Shown: positions 18,676 to 26,909 of the stretch, piece by piece
Numbering within the stretch: position 1 is the stretch's first letter
Layout of the letters: each line of letters starts with the position of its first letter
Position numbers and translations under genes: made by a program
From: Aureimonas sp. Leaf324
GTDB taxonomy: Bacteria > Pseudomonadota > Alphaproteobacteria > Rhizobiales > Rhizobiaceae
Direction: 5' to 3'
NCBI RefSeq assembly: GCF_001423245.1
Contig: NZ_LMOH01000012.1
Location: 583,679 to 647,678, forward strand
DNA length: 64,000 nucleotides
Notes under the pieces: generated by a model
The model's input: only the letters and a program-made list of their open reading frames with translations
What the model was told of the DNA's origin: nothing
Databases searched by the model: none

Positions 18676-20133
18676 TCAGCGCGCCGTGCCGTGGGTACCA
18701 GGTGCGGCGTTCGGGCGCCCGGTCGGCATCGACGGGTCGGCCGAGAGGAGGCCCGGGATGATCGTGCGGCGGTTCGGCTGGAACTGCCGGAACTTCGGCG
18801 CCGCCGCGGCCTCGCTCGACGGTCCGGGCTTCGCCGCCGCCGAGTCGGTCACCGTCAAGCTCGCCTCGGCGCCGTCAACCGGGCGTTCGGCGACTTCGGA
18901 CGCTGCCTCTACTGCCGTCGTCTCGTCCGGCTGCCTGCCTTCCGACTTTTCGAGGACGACTTGGGCGCCGTCGTCCGCCGAGCCGTTGTCGGCGACCGCG
19001 TGGAGTTCGCCGTCGGTTTCGTCCGCGACCTCCGCCGCCTCGCCGTCGTTGCCCGATGCGCTGCACTCGACGCCGTCGAGCGCGAAGGCGAGGACCTCGG
19101 CGATCTCGCCGCCGATCCAGTCCTTCACGTCTGTGGCGTCCGGCCAGGCCTCGGCTGAGGCCAGTCGGTTGAGCAGGCGCAACACCGCCGCCCAGCCCGT
19201 GTCTTCCAACGGCAGGTGCCGCACCGCCTGTCCGCCGCCGAGCGAGGCGGGGTCGATGTCGCAGAGCATCTCCGTCAGCTCGCGGTGCGTCTGCCGGGCG
19301 ACGGGCACGAGCTCCTTGGCGAGCTTGCCTTTCTCCAGCCGCTTGCGTCCGGCCGCTTTCAGCGATGAGCCGAGCACCTGCCGGATTGCCTTCAACCCGT
19401 CCGTGACGCTCTTCCCCTGCCGCGCGAGCTTGGCGGCCCCAAAGGCGCGCAAGCCCTTGGCCCCGCCCTTCCTTTCGGATCCGGCTTCGCCCACGACCGC
19501 GGTGTCGCTCTTCACGAGGACCTTCACCTCGGCGACCTTCATCGGCTGGCCCGCGGCGAAGGAGGCTAGGACGTGGTCGACGTGCCCGGCGCTCGCCGGG
19601 ATCAGGTGGATGAGGACGGTCGGCGTCACCTGGTGCTGGATGAACTCCGCGCGCCGCTCGCCGAAGAGCGTGTGGACCTTCGCCCAGTTGTCCGCGAACT
19701 TCCAGCTCGTCCGGCAGCGCTGGACGACGGCCGCCTTCCAGTGGTCGAGGTCGGGGATCGCCTCTTGCATGACCGCGAAGGCCGCCCCCAGGTCGAAGAC
19801 GTTCTTGGTGGTCTTGCGCCCGATCGCCTCGACGATGGCTGCGCTCTCTTCCACGATTGCGCGCACCTCCGGCGCGAGGGCGTCGATGTCGAAGGCGACC
19901 TTCTTCGGCTTCGCTTTCGCCTTCTCCTTGGGCTCCTTCGGCGCCTTGGCTGCTGCCTTGCCGCGGGTGACCTTCTTTACCCTCTTCGGGCGGCGCGTCT
20001 TCTTCTCTCGTGCGCGCGTGTGGCCCGCGTCGCCCGCGTCGCCTACGGCGCTCGCCTGGGCGGCTGCGGCCGCGGCCGCGTTCGTCTCGTTGTCTTCGCC
20101 GAACGTGTTCGGCATGTCGTTCTCGGTGGTCAT
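18676..20133 (-). CDS. DUF3102-like DNA-binding/plasmid-maintenance-type protein, 485 aa
   Basis: The N-terminus (to about residue 75) is Ala/Lys-rich and very basic (KKTRRPKRVKKVTRGKAAAK). The middle has an HTH-like segment (NVFDLGAAFAVMQEAIPDLD, then RTSWKFADNWAKVHTLFGER) that resembles DUF3102 proteins, in which a cell decides on replication- or partition-like DNA binding. The C-terminal 130 residues are acidic and disordered. The start is ATG at 20133 with AAGGAG 5 nt upstream. An overlapping plus-strand frame (18662-20146) was rejected. It sits next to an AT-rich region and GCAACG boxes, so it may bind there; that link is inference. Confidence 0.6.
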   Translation of the reverse strand: MTTENDMPNTFGEDNETNAAAAAAAQASAVGDAGDAGHTRAREKKTRRPKRVKKVTRGKAAAKAPKEPKEKAKAKPKKVAFDIDALAPEVRAIVEESAAIVEAIGRKTTKNVFDLGAAFAVMQEAIPDLDHWKAAVVQRCRTSWKFADNWAKVHTLFGERRAEFIQHQVTPTVLIHLIPASAGHVDHVLASFAAGQPMKVAEVKVLVKSDTAVVGEAGSERKGGAKGLRAFGAAKLARQGKSVTDGLKAIRQVLGSSLKAAGRKRLEKGKLAKELVPVARQTHRELTEMLCDIDPASLGGGQAVRHLPLEDTGWAAVLRLLNRLASAEAWPDATDVKDWIGGEIAEVLAFALDGVECSASGNDGEAAEVADETDGELHAVADNGSADDGAQVVLEKSEGRQPDETTAVEAASEVAERPVDGAEASLTVTDSAAAKPGPSSEAAAAPKFRQFQPNRRTIIPGLLSADPSMPTGRPNAAPGTHGTAR

Positions 20134-21074
20134 GGCCACTCCTTAAAGTCGTCGCATTCGGAATGAAGGCAACTAAGCCAGTTTACCACAGTATCAATAG
20201 CTCGCCTAATCGATATAAAACGCTCTATACTTTGATTCTTTACAGATTATTTTGGGTTGTTTATTAATTTCAGGATTGCTAGGCGATCTATTTACGACTC
20301 TTTGCGTTATTAGTAGACTTATGCTAACGAACTCAAGATGCTGATTTTATTTTCCGCCTCCGCAAAGTGCTCTGGAGGCCGCCGCATAGATTTCGGACAC
20401 GGTTGACACCTGCCCCTCGATCGGCAGGTCGACGCCGAACGCCTTCGCGGAAGTCATCAATTGCCGCCATTTCACGGTCAGAAGTTGTCGGAATGTAAAA
20501 TTCCGGGCGGCTCTTTTCGCACTCCGGAATTTATTTCCGACGGTGTTCCGGACATGCTTGGTAAGCTTGATGACGTCAACGAACGGGGATCGACGCCAAC
20601 GGCGTTTGCGCGCGAATCACTTGTTCAGATCATTAAAACGGGGGCCACACCCTTTGCAACGTGAAGCCACGGCTCTGCAACGTTGGCACAGAGCTTCGCA
20701 ACGATAAGGCGCAACTCATGTCGCGTCACCTCGCATCGTTTCAAAGCGCAGGCACTCGATACAACGAGAACAGGCCCAGCGACCTTTCAGCGCCGATGGC
20801 GACGGCGGGAATGAATCGAAAGTCCAGCGCTTGGCAACGCGGGCTTCGAACTGCGCAACGATTGCCAAGGGGTCCGGAACGGCAATCCGCAACATGAACT
20901 GAGTTGGATAACGTCGCCAGGGAGGGGCGATACGTTGCGGGCACGTCCTGATGAAGGGAGAACACTCGCGACCTTCGATCAACGTCGCGCTGGTGAAGAT
21001 GGCTGCGGGAGGCTGGACGGTTCGCGCCCAGCCTCCCCTTACCCTCCGCTTGCCGCTCCGTTCGGCGCGGCTCG
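20134..21074. other. Non-coding region with AT-rich stretch; possible control or origin-like region
   Basis: About 940 bp. Positions 20157-20360 are strikingly AT-rich for this genome and lie just upstream of the DUF3102-like gene, so they should carry its promoter; several TATAAT-like words occur but no single pair can be chosen. Positions 20496-20545 contain clustered GGAAT/ATTCC words. Positions 20656-20860 hold GCAACG boxes at 21-bp spacing. Small open frames at 20461-20664 (+) and 20716-21078 (-) have no family or ribosome site. AT-rich DNA plus regularly spaced boxes beside a DNA-binding gene recalls plasmid or element origins, but no replication initiator was identified. Confidence 0.45.
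20656..20860 (+). repeat. GCAACG boxes at 21-bp spacing (iteron-like)
   Basis: GCAACG starts at 20656, 20677 and 20698, exactly 21 bp apart, and again at 20834 and 20855, also 21 bp apart. An inverted copy (CGTTGC) lies at 20933-20938. Two helical turns between boxes would put bound proteins on one face of the DNA. The bases between boxes are poorly conserved, which argues for spaced binding sites and not a simple tandem duplication. Confidence 0.55.
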
Positions 21075-21401
21075 TCAATCTTCAGTGGCGGGTCGTCCGA
21101 GGCGGTAGAAGCGGCTCAGCGTCCGGGCATAGCCGTGATGCGGCGCGAAGAGATGAAGCTGCGACGTGGCCGTCCGGGCGCCCGACCGCAGTTTGGGATG
21201 GCCCTCGACCACCCCCGTCAGGCAGGGCTGCATCCGCATGCCGAGCGCCCAGTTCTCTAGGAGCGGCGCGTCGGCAAGGTCGCGCATCGTCGGATGCGGT
21301 CCTCGGTCGATACGGGCGATGTCACGCTGGAGTTCGGTCAGGAGGTGCAGCTCCTCCTCCATATGGAGGGCGGTGCCGTTTGGCATAATGATAATGCTCA
21401 T
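21075..21401 (-). CDS. DUF6634-like small protein, 108 aa
   Basis: A small soluble protein ending with HHGYARTLSRFYRLGRP. This GxARTLSRxYRLG ending, with GHPKL and TSQLHLF before it, recalls the DUF6634 family of alphaproteobacterial mobile elements; function unknown. Its ATG overlaps the stop of the AAA+/M41 gene by 4 nt (ATGA), making it the last gene of that operon. No catalytic motif is visible; it may be an accessory or adaptor for the protease upstream. Family assignment is from memory. Confidence 0.6.
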   Translation of the reverse strand: MSIIIMPNGTALHMEEELHLLTELQRDIARIDRGPHPTMRDLADAPLLENWALGMRMQPCLTGVVEGHPKLRSGARTATSQLHLFAPHHGYARTLSRFYRLGRPATED

Positions 21402-23890
21402 GCGAGATCGATGTCCGTTGATGGCGTCGCCGCGACGGTGGCGCCAGGATCGGTGGAAGAGTCGATGATCGATGGGTTGAACGCCGTTTCCGGACCGTTG
21501 GCGTCGGACGCGGTGGGGCAGTCCGTCGCGCCCGCAGCTTCGGTGTTGGCGCGGACGGCTTTGCCCACCCCTTCCGCATTGAAGACGGCAACAATCTCGG
21601 CGGCGTTCAGGCTCCCTGCTTCGGCTAACGCGTCGGCAAGGCGCAGCAGGCTGGCTCGGTCTCCCTCGATTGTACGCTTGGCCAAGGCAAAGGCCGCTTC
21701 GAGCCGGGCATGGACCGCGGCCTTCAACGCATCCTCGCGCAGGAGCAGAAGCTCGGCATTCTCGACCGAGCGGTAGAGTAGCGGCAGGTTCAAGCCAAAG
21801 CCGAACTCGAGTTCCATGGAGGAGGCCAGGCGCGTTGATTTCGCAAGATCGCTCGTCGGCGGTCCGCCAGAGCCGATCGAAGCGTCGCCGAAGACGACCG
21901 TCTCCGCAGCTCGTCCAGCCAGATGCATCGCGATCATCGCCATCACCCAGTCCGGCGACTGCACGACGTCGAGATCAATCTCTGCTTCGGCGAAGCCGCC
22001 GCTCACCGCCTCGATGGTCAAACCAATCTCGGTGCCGAGCTTCAGCGCCCTGCGAACCAGTGCGTGGCCAGCCTCGTGGACGGCCATGCGATAGCGCAGG
22101 TTCCGCGACCGCATCGGACGTCCTGCGGCAAGGCTTTCTTCCAAATCCGCATGGACCAGGCTGCGCCCTTCCCGCCGCGCCCGGCCGCGCGCTTCCCGAA
22201 CCAAGCGCTCGATATCCGCACCGCTGCGCCCGACGGCCTGCCGCGCCAGAGCATCAAGAATCTTCGTTCGATCGGGCATGGAATCGCCTGTTGGACTGCG
22301 TGCTGCGCCCGGTGCGGAGGCGACGACAGCCTCCGCGTCCTCGCCGAGATGGTGCGACAGGATTCCTGCCAACGCCTCGCGGTCTGGCAGCGGGATGGTA
22401 ATCTGTGTTTCCCATCGACCGGAGCGCTTCAGCGCCTCGTCCATCGCTTCCGGTCTGTTGGTCGCACCGACAATGATGACACCTTCCGATCTGGCCGCGC
22501 CGTCCATCAGCTCCAGCAACTTGTTGACGAGCGCGTTCCAGTAGTCGGCGAACTCACGGTCCTGCGGCTGGCGTTTGCCGATACCGTCGCACTCATCGAT
22601 GAAGAGGATCGAGGGGGCGTTACGGCGAGCCGTCTCGAATGCCTCACTCATCTGTTTGATGACGGCGCCAAGATAGCTCGCTTGCAGCCACGTCGAGACC
22701 GACGTGACGTAAAGCGGCAGTTCCAGGCTGTCGCAAAGCGCGCGGGCGAACGTGGTCTTGCCTGTGCCGGGCGGCCCCGACAGAAGCAGCCGTGAGCTAA
22801 GCTGATCCCAGGGCAAGGCCCCTGCCCGCCACAGCGTCAGATCGGCCTTGAGGTCCAGCGCCCAGCCTCGCGCCGCACCGTAGCCCGCAAGCGTCTCGAC
22901 ATCGAGATGACAATAGCCGTTCGGTGCTTCCGGCAGGACGAGGTGGCATCCGGCCGACGAGGCAGCGGACGATCGCTCCGAGCCGCGACCATCCTTTTCT
23001 TTGCGTGTCTTGGCCTGCCGATCCCTGTCGCCGGCGGACAGGCTGCCTGAGCGGCCGTCGCGGGAATCTTGCGACTTGGACCAGCCGTCGCCCGGACGTC
23101 CGAGGCCTCCGCCTCCACCTTCGTCCTCGCCGCTCGGATCCTTGTCCTCCTTTCCCGACGCCGCGAGGTGGACCAACGCCATCACCATTCGGTCGATCGA
23201 CATGCCAGGCCGGATTGCGACCGAAAGGTCGGCAAGGGACAGGTGCATCGGATCGAACGGATGTGCCGAGAAGGCAGCCTCAACCGTTGCAAGACCGTGC
23301 CTGCCAACCCGGGCCGCCGTCCCGGCGATGATCTCTTGGTCGAGGCACCCGGCTTGCAACACACGGTCGGACACCATCGACAGCAAGGGCGGCAGCGCCG
23401 CCGTCTCTGCAAGCACCAGGAGTGGATGCCCGCAGCGGGCCACGTTGGCGATCCGAGCGCGCAGGACTCGCTCATCTTCGCCTTCGGGATCGTCGCCGTC
23501 CGCTTCCCGCAGCATCGTCACGATGCGCCAGCCGATGTCCGCCTCGTTGGAGAAACGCACGTGGCCATCCGGCCGCATGTAGCTGACGTCAACCGTCTGG
23601 GCGCGTCCGGGCAGGATCGCTGCGCCCTCGAGAAGGCGCAGCGCGGACGACGCAAAGCCCTGCGCCTCGGCTTGAAGGATCACGACCGGGTCAGGACGAC
23701 CCAGCAGCGCGCCGAGACCACCGACGTCCAGGCCGCCCTGCTTCAGTGCCCGCTCGACGAGAAGAAGTGTCGCGACGCTTTCGGCGACGGCAGGCTCGTC
23801 GCTGACGGCGAAGGCCGGGATCGACGACGGCGCCGACCCCTTCTGCGACGCTTCCTTGCGCGACCCGCGCGCGTGCTTCACCCCCGTCAT
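21398..23890 (-). CDS. Soluble FtsH-like AAA+ ATPase with M41 metalloprotease domain
   Basis: An 830-residue protein. After a helical N-terminal region and a Gly/Ser/Asp-rich linker (GEDEGGGGGLGRP), an AAA+ module has Walker A LLSGPPGTGKTTFA, Walker B SILFIDECDGIG and sensor-type VGATNRPE with the arginine region KRSGRWE. The C-terminal peptidase has the zinc motif AVHEAGHALVRR (H605, E606, H609), and the third ligand is the Asp of PTSDLAKSTRLASS (about 681), matching the NDxxxAT segment of FtsH. Unlike housekeeping FtsH there are no membrane segments. The start at 23890 overlaps the upstream stop by 1 nt. It is an ATP-driven zinc protease whose substrate is unknown. Confidence 0.8.
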   Translation of the reverse strand: MTGVKHARGSRKEASQKGSAPSSIPAFAVSDEPAVAESVATLLLVERALKQGGLDVGGLGALLGRPDPVVILQAEAQGFASSALRLLEGAAILPGRAQTVDVSYMRPDGHVRFSNEADIGWRIVTMLREADGDDPEGEDERVLRARIANVARCGHPLLVLAETAALPPLLSMVSDRVLQAGCLDQEIIAGTAARVGRHGLATVEAAFSAHPFDPMHLSLADLSVAIRPGMSIDRMVMALVHLAASGKEDKDPSGEDEGGGGGLGRPGDGWSKSQDSRDGRSGSLSAGDRDRQAKTRKEKDGRGSERSSAASSAGCHLVLPEAPNGYCHLDVETLAGYGAARGWALDLKADLTLWRAGALPWDQLSSRLLLSGPPGTGKTTFARALCDSLELPLYVTSVSTWLQASYLGAVIKQMSEAFETARRNAPSILFIDECDGIGKRQPQDREFADYWNALVNKLLELMDGAARSEGVIIVGATNRPEAMDEALKRSGRWETQITIPLPDREALAGILSHHLGEDAEAVVASAPGAARSPTGDSMPDRTKILDALARQAVGRSGADIERLVREARGRARREGRSLVHADLEESLAAGRPMRSRNLRYRMAVHEAGHALVRRALKLGTEIGLTIEAVSGGFAEAEIDLDVVQSPDWVMAMIAMHLAGRAAETVVFGDASIGSGGPPTSDLAKSTRLASSMELEFGFGLNLPLLYRSVENAELLLLREDALKAAVHARLEAAFALAKRTIEGDRASLLRLADALAEAGSLNAAEIVAVFNAEGVGKAVRANTEAAGATDCPTASDANGPETAFNPSIIDSSTDPGATVAATPSTDIDLA

Positions 23891-24351
23891 CAGGCAGTTC
23901 CCTGGCCGGAGGAACGCTGGATGGCCGTCTCGATGAGACCTTTCCTCGCCAGCCAGTCGATGACGAGGCGGCAGGTCGGGTCCCCGGCGTCGGCGTGGCG
24001 CTCGAGCGTCTCGACGAGGATCGCGGGGTAGCGGTGCAGGGTGCGGCCGTCGTTGGCGACGCGCGCCCGCTCGAGATAGCCCTCGTGCTGGCGCGCCGTC
24101 CACAAGCAGAGCCCGACCAGCACGGCCGTGTCCTCAGTCCCGGTTGGCGTGAAGGCGTGCTCCCCGTGCACGGCGTCCGAGCCGGGCAGAGCCACGTCCG
24201 TCTGAGTGAACGGGATGAGCGACGAGCACGGAATGGCGCCAAACGCGGTGCTGGAGCGAAGGGTGATGACGTTCGTCCCACGATCCGGACGCGGCGTGCC
24301 GGAGGACGAGACGTTCTGTGCGGTGGGCATGGATGGGTTCGGCATGGACAT
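23890..24351 (-). CDS. Hypothetical protein, about 153 aa
   Basis: The well-behaved part of the frame runs from FTQTDVALPGSDAVHGEHAF to the end, with a helical C-terminus (HRYPAILVETLERHADAGD, VIDWLARKGLIETAI) that looks winged-helix-like but matches no family I know. The N-terminal 35 residues are low-complexity. The start is uncertain: the ATG at 24351 has a poor GGGAAA 5 nt upstream, and the frame stays open further up but overlaps the previous gene. The stop overlaps the ATG of the AAA+ protease gene (TGATG), so it belongs to that operon and may be an adaptor. Confidence 0.5.
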   Translation of the reverse strand: MSMPNPSMPTAQNVSSSGTPRPDRGTNVITLRSSTAFGAIPCSSLIPFTQTDVALPGSDAVHGEHAFTPTGTEDTAVLVGLCLWTARQHEGYLERARVANDGRTLHRYPAILVETLERHADAGDPTCRLVIDWLARKGLIETAIQRSSGQGTA

Positions 24352-24460
24352 GGCTTTCCCGTGCGCCGCGCCAGCGCATCCGGCGGCTGCGGCGAAGTTG
24401 AAGGAAGAATGGATGGAGGCTGCGGACCCGGATCGATCCGGATGCGGCGTGTCGGCTGGA

Positions 24461-25426
24461 TCAGTGGTGGAGGCGTGCCCGGGCGAAGCCGAAGCGGATG
24501 TCGCGCGGCAGCGGCGGCCTGTCGGCGCGGAAATGATTTCCGCTTCGGCTGCTGGCGGAGATGTTGGCGGATGCAAAGCCTGCGAAGGCTGAGCCGTCGC
24601 CGACCTCGTCGTCATATGGCGTCGTGGTTGGATCGACGATGCAATTCGGCGGCAGGATCGTGTCAGTGCCGACCAGCCGCCGCGTCTCAGCCTCGAGCAG
24701 CGCGCGAATCCGCGTCCCAAAGCGGCCCCGCAGTTCCGTCATCGCGTCCGCCGCGCTGTCGATTTCCAGGAGGTCGTCAATCTCGCTGAGCGACCAGATG
24801 CCGTTCGCGTGGTCGCTCTTTCCGCTCGCACCGTCAACGATCGCGATCCCGACGCTGTCGACGGTCAGACGCTTGTGTTCCTTATAGAGCCAGTCTGGCA
24901 GGATCAGCGAGGTCGCCAGCATCTTGGTCTTCAGCTCGGTCAGGCGATGCGTGTCGAGATAGGAGGCGACCGAGCGCTTCACGTCGAGAACGATGGCGCT
25001 TGCGTAGCGCTGGTTCACGAGAACGAGGTCCGGCGTGTAGCTGAGTCGCGTCCTCGCATCGGCGTCGAAGCTGAGCCCCTTCAACGTGCCGGAGCGGTTG
25101 TGGGCAACCGCCTCCAATGCCGCCGGGGTGACGGGCAGCTTGAGCGCCTGCGACAGGACGACGAGGTCGGGGTTCCGCTGCCCGATGGCGGCGATCGCCT
25201 GTTCAAGCAACCTCCCCTCGTGGAACGATACCGCGCGGATCCGCGAGGCGAGGCCGAGGAAGTCGCCGAGGATCGCGTCCGGTGCCGAGCTGCTGGCTGC
25301 CACGGCGCCGACCGCTTTCTCGATCAGCGCGTCGAGGTCGGTCTTGAGGTCAGCGTAACGGACGCGGCAGGAATAGCGGGCGCGCTCGGCAACAGCCGAG
25401 GCGTCCCCCTTCGATGAACGAAGCAT
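24461..25426 (-). CDS. Hypothetical protein with possible PD-(D/E)xK-like core
   Basis: A 321-residue soluble protein. Residues near 125-150 read SYTPDLVLVNQRY followed by AIVLDVKRSVASYLD, an Asp then Asp-x-Lys pattern on consecutive strands that fits a PD-(D/E)xK nuclease core; this is the only clue to function. The start is ATG at 25426 with AAGGA 6 nt upstream. The last 30 residues (ASSRSGNHFRADRPP and on) are encoded by a copy of the island palindrome and following repeat-like DNA, so the tail may be acquired. It is the first gene of the operon with the 153-aa protein, the AAA+ protease and the DUF6634-like gene. Confidence 0.55.
   Translation of the reverse strand: MLRSSKGDASAVAERARYSCRVRYADLKTDLDALIEKAVGAVAASSSAPDAILGDFLGLASRIRAVSFHEGRLLEQAIAAIGQRNPDLVVLSQALKLPVTPAALEAVAHNRSGTLKGLSFDADARTRLSYTPDLVLVNQRYASAIVLDVKRSVASYLDTHRLTELKTKMLATSLILPDWLYKEHKRLTVDSVGIAIVDGASGKSDHANGIWSLSEIDDLLEIDSAADAMTELRGRFGTRIRALLEAETRRLVGTDTILPPNCIVDPTTTPYDDEVGDGSAFAGFASANISASSRSGNHFRADRPPLPRDIRFGFARARLHH
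24527..24543. repeat. Palindrome copy 4 (GCGGAAATGATTTCCGC), inside a gene end
   Basis: A perfect 17-bp odd palindrome, the longest of the island copies. It is translated as part of the C-terminal tail of the putative nuclease-like protein. Confidence 0.75.
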
Positions 25427-25969
25427 GGAATGTCCTTGAGGATCGGCGAGACAATCGGCACGGACCGCGATGGCAGACGCCGTCGGCCTTAGGACGCGAA
25501 CAACGGCGTCCGGCAAACGGCGAGCAGCGGGTAACAGCGGGAGAAAGCGAATGCCCTGCGTAACCCGTCGGCGGTTGGTGATCGTCTCGGATGGAAACGG
25601 AAGCGAATAGCGCTCAGCGCGTCAGGCGCAGGTCGCTGCCAAACAATGCGGCCGCGCGCGATTCCGCCGCTCGGCGGACGCCGTTTCCCAATCTTTCCTC
25701 GAAAGGACGAAGCAGTTATGGCTCGTCATAGCCCAAGACCTCTTATCCAGGTTGCGGGTCAGGCCCTCGTTCGGTGTTGGCGCACCAGCGGGGGCCGTCT
25801 CATATCGGCTTGAGGCATTCCCAAGCCCACGAGAATAACTGAGCCCTTCAACCACTGATCGCAAGACGCCGGTCAAGGTTCGGCGCCAGGATGGTTAATG
25901 CTGAGCTCTCCGACAGCACTACCGGAAAGGCGGAAGCGGCCGCGACAATAGGTTTGCCTACGCTTACCC
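25427..25969. other. Intergenic region upstream of the protease operon
   Basis: About 540 bp. It should carry the promoter of the leftward operon starting at 25426. The minus-strand open frame 25622-25876 has no ribosome site or family and is probably not a gene. Nothing else is recognised. Confidence 0.5.
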
Positions 25970-26902
25970 TCAGTCCTCGGTGAAGAAGTCCTCGTCGAGA
26001 CGCTGGATATCGATCCGGGTTTGAAGTCGGGTGCCGACGCCGTGCTCGATCATGAGGCCCGTCAAGCGTTCTCCGTCGATCAGCACGACGCGCTGGAGTA
26101 GGTTACGGACGTACTCCGTGGCGCCCTTCGTAAAGCTGGACGTCGTGACGAAGACGCCCTTCGAGGCGCCAAGACCGACGAGCGAGCCGACGAAGCTTTG
26201 CAGCTCAGGGCGCTGGATGGAGTTTCCCTCCGCGTAGCGTTTGGCCTGAACGTATATCCGATCGAGACCGAGGCGGTCCTCGCTAATGACGCCGTCGACG
26301 CCGCCGTCTCCAGAACGCCCGAGCTGCTCGGCGGCGTTCTTGTGCCCACCGCCATAGCCCATCGCCACCAGCAGATCGACGATCAGGCGCTCGAAGAATG
26401 CTGGCGAGTTTTCACGGATGCGATCCAGTAGCTCCGCCCTAAGCGCCGCATGCAAGGCGCGGTGAGCTGCCTCGATCTGCTCTTCAGGCGTGGCCTGCGG
26501 AGTTGCGACCGCCGGGCCAGGCGCCACGGTGGCGATGGCCCCTTCGGCCTCCTGCCCCCCTTCCTTCTGGTACCATGCCCGAAAGGCCGGATAGGACTCC
26601 AGAAAGCGCGTATCGAGCCTTTCGGGCGGACGGGCTAAGAGCGCTCGCCCGGCATCGGTCGCGACGAAGCGCCCACGAGCCGGGAAGACAACGAGACCTG
26701 CTTTCGACAGGTAGAACTTCGACCAGTGAATACGGTTATGCAGCACGCGTTGGCGGCCGCTCGGCAGGAGCTCGTCGCGCTCCTGGTCGGACAGTCCGAA
26801 CTCGTCGGCGATCTTTTCAGAAACATCCGGCACCCGCGTCTCGCCGCCTGCCGCATGGCGCAAAACGGGGAGCATCAGGGATTGGTAGTCGGGAATCGCC
26901 AT
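25970..26902 (-). CDS. mrr: Mrr-family restriction endonuclease (type IV-like)
   Basis: A 310-residue protein of Mrr type. Mrr proteins cleave modified or foreign DNA. The N-terminal region (MAIPDYQSLMLPVLRHAAGG, then LSDQERDELLPSG and HWSKFYLSKAGLV) matches the Mrr N-terminal winged-helix domain, and the C-terminal catalytic domain has FERLIVDLLVAMGYGG, then RSGDGGVDGVISED and YVQAKRYAEGN, giving the D..QxK active site, followed by GASKGVFVTTSSFT. The start at 26902 lies 7 nt past the stop of the HNH gene upstream, so it is the last gene of the restriction operon. All active-site residues are present, so it should be functional. Confidence 0.9.
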   Translation of the reverse strand: MAIPDYQSLMLPVLRHAAGGETRVPDVSEKIADEFGLSDQERDELLPSGRQRVLHNRIHWSKFYLSKAGLVVFPARGRFVATDAGRALLARPPERLDTRFLESYPAFRAWYQKEGGQEAEGAIATVAPGPAVATPQATPEEQIEAAHRALHAALRAELLDRIRENSPAFFERLIVDLLVAMGYGGGHKNAAEQLGRSGDGGVDGVISEDRLGLDRIYVQAKRYAEGNSIQRPELQSFVGSLVGLGASKGVFVTTSSFTKGATEYVRNLLQRVVLIDGERLTGLMIEHGVGTRLQTRIDIQRLDEDFFTED

Positions 26903-26909
26903 CTGTCAG

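Noticed and set aside
18662-20146. Plus-strand frame of 494 aa as the real gene
   Set aside because: The minus-strand frame has AAGGAG 5 nt before its ATG, an HTH-like domain and sensible disordered arms; the plus frame has neither start signal nor domain.
20461-21078. Small open frames in the origin-like region
   Set aside because: No ribosome sites or similarity; they run through the GCAACG boxes.
21398-23890. Housekeeping FtsH
   Set aside because: It lacks the N-terminal membrane segments and has a long unrelated N-terminal region; it lies in the island.
25622-25876. Minus-strand frame of 84 aa
   Set aside because: No ribosome site, no recognisable composition or family; probably upstream region of the protease operon.
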